Shown here in pieces: positions 1-8,590 of a stretch of 58,370 nt of DNA. The notes beneath the pieces are model-generated. The model searched no databases. It was not told where the DNA came from and worked only from the letters and a program-made list of their open reading frames with translations. The position numbers and the translations under genes were made by a program. Numbering within the stretch: position 1 is the first letter of the stretch; each line of letters begins with the position of its first letter. Origin of the DNA: Paenibacillus sp. Root52 (GTDB lineage: Bacteria > Bacillota > Bacilli > Paenibacillales > Paenibacillaceae); NCBI RefSeq assembly GCF_001426865.1, contig NZ_LMFO01000020.1:1-58370 (forward strand), read 5' to 3'.

Positions 1-30
1 GTCCTGAGCCAGGATCAAACTCTCCAATAA
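1..30 (-). rRNA. rrs: 16S ribosomal RNA, 5' end only
   Basis: The first bases are the reverse complement of the universal 16S start (GGAGAGTTTGATCCTGGCTC, the 27F primer region). Alignment by eye to E. coli numbering puts mature nucleotide 1 near position 30. The gene runs off the left edge, so only its first ~30 nt are here. It is transcribed in the same direction as the protein-coding block to its right. Confidence 0.95.
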
Positions 31-231
31 AGTATTGAAAAGAGCGATTAGCTCATTTTGAAACTGACGAGATTAAAAATCTCATTTGTGCTTCAAAACC
101 ATCCAGTCCGAAGACGTGTACGATTTCTCAGCGTCGATCTTGCAAGCAAGACCGTTACTCACTCGTTGTTCAGTTTTCAAAGATCAAACTTTTTTTCTTC
201 ATCAGCGCTGTGTTTCAGCGGCGACTTAAAT
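31..231 (-). other. rRNA operon leader with boxA antitermination element
   Basis: This is the transcribed leader between the rrn promoter and 16S. On the minus strand it carries GATCTTTGAAAACTGAAC (about 170-187), the boxA-like sequence typical of Bacillales rRNA leaders and spacers that recruits Nus antitermination factors. A small AT hairpin (70-90) and repeats flanking the 16S 5' end probably contribute to the RNase III processing stem. No protein-coding gene is supported here. Confidence 0.75.
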
Positions 232-260
232 AATATATCATATCGGTGAATCCAATGCAA
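232..260 (-). promoter_or_regulatory. rrn promoter P2
   Basis: On the minus strand: -35 TTGCAT (255-260), 17-nt spacer, -10 TATATT (232-237). It lies about 200 nt upstream of 16S, as expected for the proximal rrn promoter. Confidence 0.7.
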
Positions 261-350
261 CAGTTTTTTTATAATTAATTAATTTAGTAGATTCAGTCTC
301 CTGAACACCTCATTAACTTCTAAAAACCGCATCGTTATCACGTAGTCATT

Positions 351-380
351 ATTCTATCATAGCTGCAGCGAACTTTCCAA
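351..380 (-). promoter_or_regulatory. rrn promoter P1
   Basis: On the minus strand: -35 TTGGAA (375-380), 18-nt spacer, -10 TAGAAT (351-356) preceded by TGA, an extended -10. Together with the site at 232-260 this gives tandem P1/P2 promoters, the usual layout of Bacillales rrn operons. Confidence 0.65.
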
Positions 381-408
381 TTGATTTACATTTTTCTTCA
401 ATTTATTT

Positions 409-452
409 AAGCGTGCACTCTAATATAGTTAGATGCACGCTAATGTTTTTTT
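409..452. terminator. Hairpin upstream of rrn, possible bidirectional terminator
   Basis: The perfect inverted repeat AGCGTGCA/TGCACGCT (410-417, 434-441) is followed on the plus strand by a T7 run (446-452). On the minus strand the tail is only moderately U-rich (TTAAATAAATT). No plus-strand gene precedes it, so its most likely role is to stop minus-strand readthrough from the safA-like gene into the rRNA operon. Confidence 0.45.
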
Positions 453-512
453 ATCCTTCTCTAAGCTTCTATAATACATGCTCTCTCAAAACGATTATCA
501 ACGACATAGTCT

Positions 513-545
513 AAGAGAGCCAAACCGTAACGGTTGACTCTCTTT
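513..545. terminator. Hairpin downstream of the safA-like gene
   Basis: An imperfect stem of AGAGAG, CAA and CCGT pairs with ACGG, TTG and CTCTCT (514-543), about 50 nt past the safA-like stop codon. It has no good U-tract on the minus strand. A further CTCTCT at 481-486 could compete for the same AGAGAG arm. The remainder of 453-590 shows nothing recognisable. Confidence 0.35.
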
Positions 546-590
546 ATTTGAACTAAATCCAACACTTATCTCATTAATTGCTTCCTACCC

Positions 591-2213
591 TTATTGCTGT
601 ATCCAGGGATTACGGCGGCTTTTTGCTGAGCTGCGTTTGTTTGTTTGCGTTTTACGAGCTTCAGCTTCTTTGGAAGATACCGATACTTTAGAAGTTCTTT
701 TGCCTGCTGGCTTGGCAGTTCTTCGTTTCGCTACCCCACTTTTCCCAGCCGATTGTTTCGCTTTGCCACTATTATTGTAATTGTCGTCACCTTCGAAGTT
801 GGACTGACTAAGATTAGCTTCCTCACGACTGCCTTTCTTACCCCCAGTGTGCTCTTGGGATGGATATAGTTCACCAAAAGCGCCTAGCGGGGATGGCGGC
901 ACCAAATTTTGCGATGGATACGGATTTTGATATGCGTACTCAACAGGTTGATACGGAACTACAGATGGAGCCATATTGGGATGCCCCCCATATGGACTAT
1001 ACATTCCCCAAGCAGGATCATTGTACCCTGGAGCTACGTGACCATAATTCGGTGCATGTGTATGTCCTCCGCATCCACATGGCGGATATGGAAGTACAGA
1101 ATAAGGAGAGATAAATGGTGGCTGATTCATGGAATGCTCCGCGGCGAAAGATGGGAACGGGCTATTCACTTGAGCAGAAGGCGCTTGCGGATATGCATTA
1201 TTTGCCACCATTGGAGCGGAATTTGGCATTGTATTGTTATGATTAAAATCCGGTTCATTATTGGATGATAAGTGTTGCACCTCATATGGACTTATATCCG
1301 TTATCCCTGGGAACCCAGCATTGTTACTATACCCAGCAATATACGTTGCTTGTTCCGCAGTATACACCTCTTGTGCAGGCACAGGAACCTGGGTATATGG
1401 GTATTCTGCTGGTGCATGGTGAAGTTTACTTCCACAACCACATGGAGATTTGGTCGCAGGTGACACTTCAACTGGAGCTTTTGTATTCGGTATAGCTGGC
1501 AAAGGCATAATTTCAGGTGACAGATTCGGCATTGTATACTTTGGAGCTTCTGGGAGAGGCTTCACTTGTGCCGTTGGCGCAAGGTTTTCTTTTTTCTCCG
1601 GCTCCTTCGTTGGCTTAACATCTGGAATTTCAGGTAACTGAGGTAACACTTCCAGTTCAGGCATTACATTAGGTGGCACGGGTTTAGCCGGCTTAGGCGT
1701 TGGAGCAGGCTGCTCTTTGATTGGTTCAGGTACCACCGGTGTAGGTGGTGGGGATGATGGCACTGGAGCTTCCGGTTTTACCGGCTCCTCTTTTACACCT
1801 GTATGTTCTTTTCCCTCAGGAGAGAGCTTTTCATGAGCTGCAACATTACTCGCACCGATCTCTGTTCCTGCGTTGCTCTGACCTTGCATGGAAGGAATGT
1901 GTACTGTTTCCCCCACCAGAAGAGCATTTGGGTTTTTCAGTTGTGGATTGGCATTGATCATATCCTTCAGCGGGACTCCCCATGCCTGCGACAACTTCCA
2001 CAACGAATCTCCTTGCTGAACTTTATGACTGTGTAATACTCCCTCGGGTTTGGGTGTCACAGGTGCAGCAGGAATTTTCACTTTCATCCCAATATCCAAC
2101 TTATCGGGATCACTGATTTGCGGATTAGCCGCAATAATTTTGTCGAGCGCCACATTATATTTTTGGGACAGCAGATACAATGTGTCGCCTTTTTTCACCA
2201 TGTGTATTTTCAC
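591..2213 (-). CDS. safA: SafA-like spore coat morphogenetic protein with two LysM domains
   Basis: A 540-residue protein starting at GTG (2213), 9 nt after AGGAGGT. Two LysM peptidoglycan-binding domains come first (about residues 1-48 and 61-108), then a proline/lysine/glutamate-rich stretch (140-250). A Tyr/Pro/Asn-rich region follows with two CGCG motifs next to histidines (C258, C260, H265, H266; C379, C381, H384, H386). The tail (483-535) is strongly basic. SafA of B. subtilis is a LysM protein that localises to the forespore surface and guides inner-coat assembly with SpoVID; a SpoVID homologue lies at 29005-30534. The identification rests on LysM architecture and on synteny with the pheA-obg-spo0B region. 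The C-terminal part is not recognisably conserved. A sigma-E-like promoter lies upstream. Confidence 0.7.
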   Translation of the reverse strand: MKIHMVKKGDTLYLLSQKYNVALDKIIAANPQISDPDKLDIGMKVKIPAAPVTPKPEGVLHSHKVQQGDSLWKLSQAWGVPLKDMINANPQLKNPNALLVGETVHIPSMQGQSNAGTEIGASNVAAHEKLSPEGKEHTGVKEEPVKPEAPVPSSPPPTPVVPEPIKEQPAPTPKPAKPVPPNVMPELEVLPQLPEIPDVKPTKEPEKKENLAPTAQVKPLPEAPKYTMPNLSPEIMPLPAIPNTKAPVEVSPATKSPCGCGSKLHHAPAEYPYTQVPVPAQEVYTAEQATYIAGYSNNAGFPGITDISPYEVQHLSSNNEPDFNHNNTMPNSAPMVANNAYPQAPSAQVNSPFPSFAAEHSMNQPPFISPYSVLPYPPCGCGGHTHAPNYGHVAPGYNDPAWGMYSPYGGHPNMAPSVVPYQPVEYAYQNPYPSQNLVPPSPLGAFGELYPSQEHTGGKKGSREEANLSQSNFEGDDNYNNSGKAKQSAGKSGVAKRRTAKPAGKRTSKVSVSSKEAEARKTQTNKRSSAKSRRNPWIQQ

Positions 2214-2272
2214 TGGGAACTAACCTCCTAGACGTGATACTTGGGCAGTGCATTCGCCCATACCGTTACTAC

Positions 2273-2300
2273 ATCCTATGCAGAAATTAGGCTAATGACA
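2273..2300 (-). promoter_or_regulatory. Candidate sigma-E promoter of the safA-like gene
   Basis: On the minus strand CATAGGAT (2273-2280) resembles the sigma-E -10 (CATACAnT). It is preceded after 13 nt by TGTCATT (2294-2300), a weak match to the -35 KMATATT. The identical -10 octamer occurs before the spoIVFA homologue (15120-15127). Confidence 0.4.
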
Positions 2301-2310
2301 TCACCTAAAC

Positions 2311-2382
2311 AAAAAAAATCCTTCTCTCTTCAAAAACCGCATACTTTGGGGTATGACGATCCCTGATAGATCAGAAGGATTT
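2311..2382 (-). terminator. Terminator of ilvE
   Basis: On the minus strand AAATCCTTCT (373-382 side) pairs with AGAAGGATTT, which continues into a T8 run (2311-2318). The long loop contains its own small hairpin (catac...gtatg). It starts about 30 nt past the ilvE stop. Confidence 0.7.
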
Positions 2383-2411
2383 CACGTTCTAAATTCAGTT
2401 ATATTCGTTGT

Positions 2412-3296
2412 TTAGGCTTCCCAAACTTTGTACCCGTCTTTGTCCACAATTTGTCGGAACGCTTCAAGAAGTTTTAATGTTATCGGGCCTGCAACCCCTG
2501 AACCGATCGTTCTTCCATCAACCTCATACGCAGCGATGACTTCTGCAGCCGTACCTGTGAAGAAGACCTCGTCCGCGATGTACACATCATGTAGGGTAAA
2601 CGGAATCTCTTTCAACTCGATGTTCAGCTCACCACATAGATCAATAATTGCCTGACGCGTAATTCCTTCCAAGGCACCAAGGTAACAAGGCGGTGTGTAG
2701 ACAACCCCATTCTTGATAATAAAAATGTTATCGCTAGAACCTTCAGTAACATAACCTTGAGAGTTCAACATGATCGCTTCGCCTGCACCTGCATAGTTGG
2801 ACTGGATTTTGACAAGTACGTTATTAAGATAGTTCAACGATTTAATTTTAGGATTAAGTGCGTCCGGAATGTTACGACGTTGGGAGACAGACACAGCTTT
2901 CAGACCAGTAAGATAGGCTTCCTCCGGATAGATGGCCAATTGCTCCACAATAATAATCACAGAGGCTTTTGGACAACGCAGTGGATCTAATCCCAAGTTA
3001 CCAGGACCCCGCGAAACAATTAAACGAATATAACCATTGCGCATATCGTTACGACGTACTGTTTCAGCCATTACGTCTAACATTTCTTCATAAGAGAGAG
3101 GGATGTTTAGATTAATGGATTTTGCTGAATCATACAATCGATCCAAATGCGCCTTGCATCTAAAAATGTTTCCGTTATATATCCGGATACCTTCGAAAAT
3201 CCCATCTCCATACAAAAAACCATGATCGTATACCGAAACAGTTGCGTTCTCCTTCGTCACAAATTGACCGTCCAAATAAATCCACTGTTCTGACAT
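2412..3296 (-). CDS. ilvE: Branched-chain amino acid aminotransferase
   Basis: A class IV PLP-dependent aminotransferase of 294 residues. It transfers amino groups between glutamate and the 2-oxo acids of valine, leucine and isoleucine. Family features are the N-terminal YLDGQFV...VYDHGFLYGDGIFEGIR block, the PLP lysine in PKIKSLNYLNN, and the C-terminal substrate segment EVFFTGTAAEV. The start is ATG 3296: GGAGGT lies 10 nt upstream. An in-frame GTG at 3308 is embedded in that Shine-Dalgarno and is not used. Related D-amino-acid aminotransferases or aminodeoxychorismate lyases are possible, but length and motifs favour BCAT. A terminator follows, so the gene is probably monocistronic. The upstream 140 nt contain TTGTCA and TACAAT boxes, but at non-standard spacing. 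Confidence 0.85.
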   Translation of the reverse strand: MSEQWIYLDGQFVTKENATVSVYDHGFLYGDGIFEGIRIYNGNIFRCKAHLDRLYDSAKSINLNIPLSYEEMLDVMAETVRRNDMRNGYIRLIVSRGPGNLGLDPLRCPKASVIIIVEQLAIYPEEAYLTGLKAVSVSQRRNIPDALNPKIKSLNYLNNVLVKIQSNYAGAGEAIMLNSQGYVTEGSSDNIFIIKNGVVYTPPCYLGALEGITRQAIIDLCGELNIELKEIPFTLHDVYIADEVFFTGTAAEVIAAYEVDGRTIGSGVAGPITLKLLEAFRQIVDKDGYKVWEA

Positions 3297-3439
3297 GGAT
3301 GACTGCACCTCCGTTAAATGTCCTATCCTTCACTCACGAAAAATATCATCAGATTCACTTATTGTACAACAATTGACAAGCATTCACGTGTGAGATTTAC
3401 CCCATTATTAGTCCCAACCTCTATAAATCCGGCCTATGA

Positions 3440-4321
3440 TTAGGTTGTTTTCAAAGAGGGATACGTAAAACAAGGATAGCTTCCAAGGACACGCACTTGG
3501 CAATTCAAAGCCTCGATCTCTGCCATCGCTGCCGTCAGCAACACAGAGTCAACAGCTTCTTTTACATCAATATAAAAATAATAACTGCCGAGCCGCTTCT
3601 TCGTTGGACGCGATTCGAGCCTGGTCAGATTCAGCTTACGCCAAGCAAACGCGGACAACACCTGATGAAGAGCACCCGGTGCATCCTCAGGTAATGTAAC
3701 CAATAGACTCGTCTTTACATGATCCGGTTCACGCGGAATCTGAACAGGCTCATGACCAATCAAAACAAAACGAGTGTAGTTATTGTCATGATCAGTAACT
3801 CGCTCAGCCATAATATCCAGGCCATGCTTCTGAGCAGCCAATCTTGTACCAATCGCAGCCCAGCCTTTACCTGGGTTCTTCTTAACCAGCTCCACCGCCT
3901 CGGCTGTGCTGTTCACACCCTCTAGATCCGCATCAGGGGAATGTGTACGAATGAAGTTCTGGCACTGCGGGATGGCTACCGGATGAGACATGAGCTTGGT
4001 GATTTTCCCAAAATCATATCCACCCTCATCATTCCTGAACTCCGAGCCATGTCCGATAACATTCTGAATTGACGGGTATACCCATTCAGCTTGCATCGCA
4101 ATATCCACTTCATTAACGAGCCAGTCCATATGTAGACTAACCGAGCCTTCAATCGTATTCTCGATTGGAATGACGCTATATTGAGAATTCCCGCTATCTG
4201 TCGCACGGAAAACATCTGAAATGAGTTTGGAGTGAAGCAATTCTAACGGTTCACCATTAAACAGGAAATCGACTGCTTCATGGGAGACTGAACCTTCTGG
4301 CAATACTGCAATTCGTTTCAT
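3440..4321 (-). CDS. pheA: Prephenate dehydratase
   Basis: 293 residues. It converts prephenate to phenylpyruvate, the committed step to phenylalanine. The N-terminal dehydratase domain is periplasmic-binding-like, with the catalytic TRF motif in NNYTRFVLIG. The C-terminal ACT domain carries LTRLESRP, the phenylalanine-sensing signature, so feedback inhibition is expected. The usual N-terminal GPEGTFS is here LPEGSVSHEA, a divergent version. The ATG overlaps the thrB stop codon by 4 nt (ATGA), so it is translationally coupled as the last gene of hom-thrC-thrB-pheA. Confidence 0.92.
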   Translation of the reverse strand: MKRIAVLPEGSVSHEAVDFLFNGEPLELLHSKLISDVFRATDSGNSQYSVIPIENTIEGSVSLHMDWLVNEVDIAMQAEWVYPSIQNVIGHGSEFRNDEGGYDFGKITKLMSHPVAIPQCQNFIRTHSPDADLEGVNSTAEAVELVKKNPGKGWAAIGTRLAAQKHGLDIMAERVTDHDNNYTRFVLIGHEPVQIPREPDHVKTSLLVTLPEDAPGALHQVLSAFAWRKLNLTRLESRPTKKRLGSYYFYIDVKEAVDSVLLTAAMAEIEALNCQVRVLGSYPCFTYPSLKTT

Positions 4322-5286
4322 GCATTAACGTCCCCTTTAACTCTGTGCAAAAAAGGTGTGTCGTCTTGATCAGGCAACACCGTAACACCATCGAGATCCG
4401 GATCAAGCCACATCGCTGTCGCCGTGATGCCTTCGCGCCCCATGGTATCGATTAAATATTGCTCAAGTTCATTTTTTCGTTGACTATGGCGATCTACAAA
4501 GGTTATGACGGTTGGACCAGCACCACTTAATGCAGCACCTAGCGCCCCATGATCTACCGCATACTCCAAAATCTCTGCCATCCCTGGAACTAACGAAGCT
4601 CTGTAAGGTTGATGCAAACGATCGGACATCGCTTTATGAATCATATCTAAACGCCCACTCGACAGTGCAGCAACCAAAAGAGAAGACCTGCTGATATTGT
4701 GCACAATATCAGACATTCCGAATTGCTGTGGAATGATACCTCTCGCTTTGGTTGTGGATAGTTGAAAGTCTGGGACAATCACTAACGCTTCTAAATCCTG
4801 AGCCGGCTCAATACGAATATGATCTACATGATCTCCATCCCAGGCCGCTGCGATAATCCCGCCATACAAGGAAGCACCTACATTGTCTGGATGTTTCTCC
4901 AGCGAAGTAGCCATGTCCAAGAGCTTCGCGTCCGATAAAGGTGAACCAATTAACGCATTAGCTGCGGCTAGAGCACCAACAATAGCGGATGCACTACTCC
5001 CTAAACCACGTGTAAGTGGAATATTGGACAGCATGGAAATCTCCAATTCGGGAACGGAGACTCCTGCTTCATTGAATACCATCTGTGCAACCTCGTATAT
5101 CAGGTTAGATTTATCCGTAGGTAAACCAGTTAGATGCTCTCCATGTAGATGAAAGGTCGTCTGCTCAGCAGGTTTCATTTCAAGCCAGGCATACAAAGAT
5201 AAAGCCATACCCAGGGTATCAAACCCTGGGCCTAAATTTGCTGTACTTGCAGGTACTTTGACTGTAACTTTTTGTTTCAGGCTCAT
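4318..5286 (-). CDS. thrB: Homoserine kinase
   Basis: A GHMP-family kinase of 322 residues that phosphorylates homoserine for threonine synthesis. The N terminus has [18 protein letters not shown]. The ATP-binding GHMP motif is [12 protein letters not shown], and the C-terminal GHMP motif is [12 protein letters not shown]. The ATG overlaps the thrC stop by 4 nt, and its own stop overlaps the pheA start, so the operon is very compact. Confidence 0.95.
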   Translation of the reverse strand: MSLKQKVTVKVPASTANLGPGFDTLGMALSLYAWLEMKPAEQTTFHLHGEHLTGLPTDKSNLIYEVAQMVFNEAGVSVPELEISMLSNIPLTRGLGSSASAIVGALAAANALIGSPLSDAKLLDMATSLEKHPDNVGASLYGGIIAAAWDGDHVDHIRIEPAQDLEALVIVPDFQLSTTKARGIIPQQFGMSDIVHNISRSSLLVAALSSGRLDMIHKAMSDRLHQPYRASLVPGMAEILEYAVDHGALGAALSGAGPTVITFVDRHSQRKNELEQYLIDTMGREGITATAMWLDPDLDGVTVLPDQDDTPFLHRVKGDVNA

Positions 5287-6353
5287 ACGGATTGTTGCTC
5301 CAGTTGCGCAATCGCCGCCATAACCGCTTCTTCAGTATCTTCCACGACAAGTGGTTCCGTTGCTACTGTTTTGATTGCGATATTTGGATCTTTCAAGCCG
5401 TGACCTGTCAATACACAAACAACAGTCTCTCCACCTTTAAAGTATCCTTCTTGTTTCAATTTATATACTCCTGCGACCGAAGCAGCAGATGCAGGTTCAG
5501 CAAAGATACCTTCACGAGCCGCAATGGTGCGGTATGCTGTCAAAATTTCTTCATCGGTTACGTAGTTGATCTGTCCACCGGACTCTTCAGCTGCAGCAAC
5601 CGCTGTTTTCCAGCTTGCTGGATTACCAATTCGAATCGCTGTAGCTACAGTTTCAGGTTCCAGGATCGGTTCACCTTTAACGATAGCCATAGCACCCTCA
5701 GCCTCAAAACCAACCATACGTGGCAAGGAATTCGATTTACCTGCCTCTTTGTACTCTTTGAAGCCTTTCCAGTATGCAGAGATATTCCCCGCATTACCTA
5801 CTGGAATTGCCAATACGTCTGGAGCTTGACCCAATTGATCTACCACTTCAAATGCAGCTGTCTTTTGTCCTTCAATACGGAACGGATTGACAGAGTTTAC
5901 AAGTGTGATAGGATGTTTGGCTGTGATCTCACGAACAATCTCCAAGGCACGGTCAAAGTTACCATTAATCGCAATAACTTTAGCACCGTAGATCATAGCT
6001 TGAGCAAGCTTACCCAGAGCGATGTTGTTATTCGGAATCAACACGATACAATTCAAACCACCGCGAGCCGCATAGGCAGCAGCAGCAGCAGACGTATTAC
6101 CTGTTGAAGCACACATGATCGTGCGGCTTCCTTCTTCCATTGCTTTTGCTACAGCCATAACCATACCACGGTCTTTGAACGAACCACTTGGGTTCAAGCC
6201 TTCATATTTGAAATATAAGTTCAAGCCAAGTTCTTTGGACAGATTTTCTGCATGAACCAGAGGTGTATTTCCTTCTTGCAGCGTAAGCATAGGTGTATTT
6301 TCATTAACCGGAAGGTATTCTTTGTAAGTTTGCAGTAGTCCTTGATATCTCAT
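5283..6353 (-). CDS. thrC: Threonine synthase
   Basis: A PLP-dependent lyase of 356 residues that makes threonine from O-phosphohomoserine. The PLP lysine lies in [11 protein letters not shown] and the phosphate-binding glycine loop is PVGNAGN. The length fits the short Bacillus-type ThrC. The start is ATG 6353 with AAAGGAG 10 nt upstream. The in-frame codon at 6389 would add 12 residues with no ribosome-binding site. It lies about 100 nt after hom and overlaps thrB. Confidence 0.94.
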   Translation of the reverse strand: MRYQGLLQTYKEYLPVNENTPMLTLQEGNTPLVHAENLSKELGLNLYFKYEGLNPSGSFKDRGMVMAVAKAMEEGSRTIMCASTGNTSAAAAAYAARGGLNCIVLIPNNNIALGKLAQAMIYGAKVIAINGNFDRALEIVREITAKHPITLVNSVNPFRIEGQKTAAFEVVDQLGQAPDVLAIPVGNAGNISAYWKGFKEYKEAGKSNSLPRMVGFEAEGAMAIVKGEPILEPETVATAIRIGNPASWKTAVAAAEESGGQINYVTDEEILTAYRTIAAREGIFAEPASAASVAGVYKLKQEGYFKGGETVVCVLTGHGLKDPNIAIKTVATEPLVVEDTEEAVMAAIAQLEQQSV

Positions 6354-6451
6354 TGTAAGTAAGCTCCTTTGTCGTTTAAAGTTCCACATTGGGTTCTATA
6401 TAGATTCATTATTGATAGATCATTACATGTATTGTGATTCAATACTGAATG

Positions 6452-7738
6452 TTAGCCTTCAACTCGGTATACACTCTTAATTCGGCGAATAACGTTAAGT
6501 GATTCAAAGTGCCTAAGCACCTTGTCCATGCTAGCCTTGCTTGCGTTATGGGTAACAATAATAATCTCGGCATCAGGGTTAGTCTCATTAGGTTGTTGAA
6601 CAACCGACGCCAGACTTACCTCATACTCTGCAAAAATTTGCGTGATTTGCGCGAGTACCCCTGCCTTATCGTCTACATGCAACAAGATGAAGTTTTTCGA
6701 CAAAATCTGTTCGTCGCTTTGAAGCCGTTTAGGTTTATAAGGCACGATCGCTTTGAGACCATTTACGCCAAGTTTTAAGTTTTTGATGACAGCCACGATG
6801 TCAGCTACTACAGACGTTGCTGTTGGAAGCTCTCCTGCTCCTGCACCATAGAACATCGTCTCGCCTACCGCTTCACCATGAACATAAACGGCATTGAATA
6901 CCCCATTAACGGAGGCAATCGGATGATTCTGTCTAACCATCGTAGGCTGAACACTAATCGTGATCTCGTCATCTTGACGGTCAGCAATACCGAGTAGCTT
7001 CATTTCATATCCAAGTCTTCTAGCATACGTAATATCTTCACGAGTCACGGATGATATACCGCGGACTGTTACATCCTGCAGCTCAACATTGGTACGAAAA
7101 CCTAATGTGCTCAATATCGCCATTTTACGAGCGGCATCAAGTCCCTCTACATCTGAGGTAGGGTCAGTCTCTGCGTAACCAAGTGCCTGAGCCTCTGACA
7201 AGACCTCCTCATATGAGGCGCCTTCCTGACTCATTTTGGTCAAAATATAGTTCGTTGTGCCGTTAACAATACCCATAATTCGGGTTATTCGATCCGACGA
7301 GAATCCCTCAATTAGAGTACGAATGATGGGAATCCCACCAGCTACACTGGCTTCATAAAATACGTCACATTGTTTCTCCTGTGCCTTCGCCAATATCTCA
7401 GACCCATGCAGAGCCATCAAATCTTTGTTAGCTGTTACAATATGTTTGCCGCGTTCCAGCGCTTCCAGAATGTACGCTTTCGTCTGATCAATCCCACCCA
7501 TAACTTCGACGATTACATCGATATCGGGGTGTCGAATAACTTCCCAAGGGTCTTCTGTAAGCTTTGCACGATCAACGGCAATAACGCGATCTTTCTCTGT
7601 ATTCTTTACAGCAATCTTCTCAATAACAATGGGAGAGCCGACCTGACTGCTCAGATCCTCCTGGTTCCCCTCTACGATGCGAACGACCCCTGTACCTACA
7701 GTTCCCAAACCCAACAATCCTACTTTTACTGGTTTCAC
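6452..7738 (-). CDS. hom: Homoserine dehydrogenase with C-terminal ACT domain
   Basis: Reduces aspartate semialdehyde to homoserine, the branch point to threonine and methionine. The N-terminal NAD(P)-binding fold has GLLGLGTVGTGVV. The catalytic domain carries VNGTTNYIL and GLDAARKMAIL. An ACT domain occupies the last ~75 residues (FILLHVDDKAGVLAQI), the likely threonine-feedback site. Start choice: AGGGGGT (7748-7754) directly abuts an ATG at 7747, which is too close. It is 9 nt from the GTG at 7738, so I choose the GTG (428 residues). ATG 7747 adds three residues. First gene of hom-thrC-thrB-pheA. Confidence 0.92.
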   Translation of the reverse strand: MKPVKVGLLGLGTVGTGVVRIVEGNQEDLSSQVGSPIVIEKIAVKNTEKDRVIAVDRAKLTEDPWEVIRHPDIDVIVEVMGGIDQTKAYILEALERGKHIVTANKDLMALHGSEILAKAQEKQCDVFYEASVAGGIPIIRTLIEGFSSDRITRIMGIVNGTTNYILTKMSQEGASYEEVLSEAQALGYAETDPTSDVEGLDAARKMAILSTLGFRTNVELQDVTVRGISSVTREDITYARRLGYEMKLLGIADRQDDEITISVQPTMVRQNHPIASVNGVFNAVYVHGEAVGETMFYGAGAGELPTATSVVADIVAVIKNLKLGVNGLKAIVPYKPKRLQSDEQILSKNFILLHVDDKAGVLAQITQIFAEYEVSLASVVQQPNETNPDAEIIIVTHNASKASMDKVLRHFESLNVIRRIKSVYRVEG

Positions 7739-7791
7739 TAACGACATACCCCCTATATCTCTTCTTGCTGTCACCTCTGTACTGTTGTACA

Positions 7792-7837
7792 TCTGAACAA
7801 CTTGTTCGACCTATATTGAACGTTATGAAAATAACGT
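7792..7837. promoter_or_regulatory. Inverted repeats between pheB and hom
   Basis: Two elements sit in the 103-nt gap. One is the 13-bp palindrome GAACAACTTGTTC (about 7794-7806). The other is a 7-bp hairpin ACGTTAT-GAAA-ATAACGT (7820-7837) without a U-tract. They could be an operator and an attenuation or processing hairpin for the threonine operon. The identity of any regulator is unknown. Confidence 0.35.
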
Positions 7838-7841
7838 CTCG

Positions 7842-8279
7842 TTAACCTTGCCCTACAATTCGGGTGCGACGAACACCAGGCATTTCCTGCATTTGCTCCA
7901 ACATGTCTCCAATCTCTCCGTGAAGATGCGATATTTCTACTGAAATAACAACGTTCGCTCTTCCTTGAAGAGGAATACTCTGATTAATTGTAAGAACGTT
8001 AGCACCATAACCAGCCACATGTCCTAACACACGAGACAATATTCCAGACTGATGCTCCAGATCAATGGAAATGGTAACGATTCGTTCTCGCTCCAATTGA
8101 TTGATCAAATGAATGCCGTCCTTATATTTATAAAAAGCACTGCGGCTTAATCCAACCTGCTCTACGGCTTCATGCACCGTTTTGACATCGCCCGCAGCAA
8201 GAAGCTCTTTCACTTGCATCGTCTTCACGACAGCTTCAGGCAAAATGTCTTCACGTACCAAGTAATAGCGTTCGTTCAC
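7842..8279 (-). CDS. pheB: ACT-domain protein PheB
   Basis: 145 residues, a UPF0735-type ACT-domain protein. The N-terminal half has a helix-turn-helix-like segment (VHEAVEQVGLSRSAFYKYKDGI). The C-terminal ACT domain begins at RIVTISIDLEHQSGILSRVL. It is annotated as a chorismate-mutase-like or regulatory protein in Bacillales, but its biochemical role is not established. The likely job is amino-acid-responsive regulation of the neighbouring aromatic/threonine genes. GTG 8279 is chosen because AGGAGAGGA precedes it by 6-10 nt; the TTG at 8297 precedes that ribosome-binding site. Confidence 0.8.
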   Translation of the reverse strand: MNERYYLVREDILPEAVVKTMQVKELLAAGDVKTVHEAVEQVGLSRSAFYKYKDGIHLINQLERERIVTISIDLEHQSGILSRVLGHVAGYGANVLTINQSIPLQGRANVVISVEISHLHGEIGDMLEQMQEMPGVRRTRIVGQG

Positions 8280-8322
8280 AGAACGTCCTCTCCTCAAAGA
8301 CTCATGTATTCATATAGTGGAC

Positions 8323-8351
8323 ATTATATAGGATGTAGCGCAAAAGGGCAA
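8323..8351 (-). promoter_or_regulatory. Promoter of pheB
   Basis: On the minus strand: -35 TTGCCC (8346-8351), 17-nt spacer, perfect -10 TATAAT (8323-8328), about 45 nt before the chosen GTG start. Confidence 0.65.
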
Positions 8352-8502
8352 TACATTACATGTCTATTTTTTAAAAATATGTTCTTCACAGTATACAGCT
8401 TATCCCACGTTTATGTTATATCGATTGAACTAAAACCTATCTACACTGTTTTCTCTGTCCTTCGTCGTTCTCATGTAAATGTCTGATTTCATTTATATAA
8501 AA

Positions 8503-8549
8503 ACAAAAAAGCACAGAACTGCGGGTTGTTATCCCACTGCTCTGTGCAA
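8503..8549 (-). terminator. Terminator of obg
   Basis: On the minus strand GCACAGA/TCTGTGC and CAGTGGG/CCCGCA form a long stem followed by T6 (8505-8510). It separates obg from pheB, which are adjacent in B. subtilis. Confidence 0.85.
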
Positions 8550-8590
8550 TTATTTAACCACATTATGCATCGATCCAACGTGAATGACGC

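Larger units (their letters stand above)
8280..8590. other. Intergenic region between pheB and obg
   Basis: About 310 nt without a gene. It holds the pheB promoter (8323-8351) and the obg terminator (8503-8549). The AT-rich stretch 8352-8500 shows nothing recognisable. Confidence 0.6.

Noticed and set aside
5292..6107. A 271-residue plus-strand frame opposite thrC, and a similar one at 27183-27998 opposite valS
   Set aside because: Both are antisense shadows of well-supported genes, with Cys/Arg/Phe-rich, domain-free products.
7792..7811. The palindrome before hom as a LexA/SOS box
   Set aside because: The Bacillus LexA site is GAAC-N4-GTTC; here the half-sites are separated by five bases.
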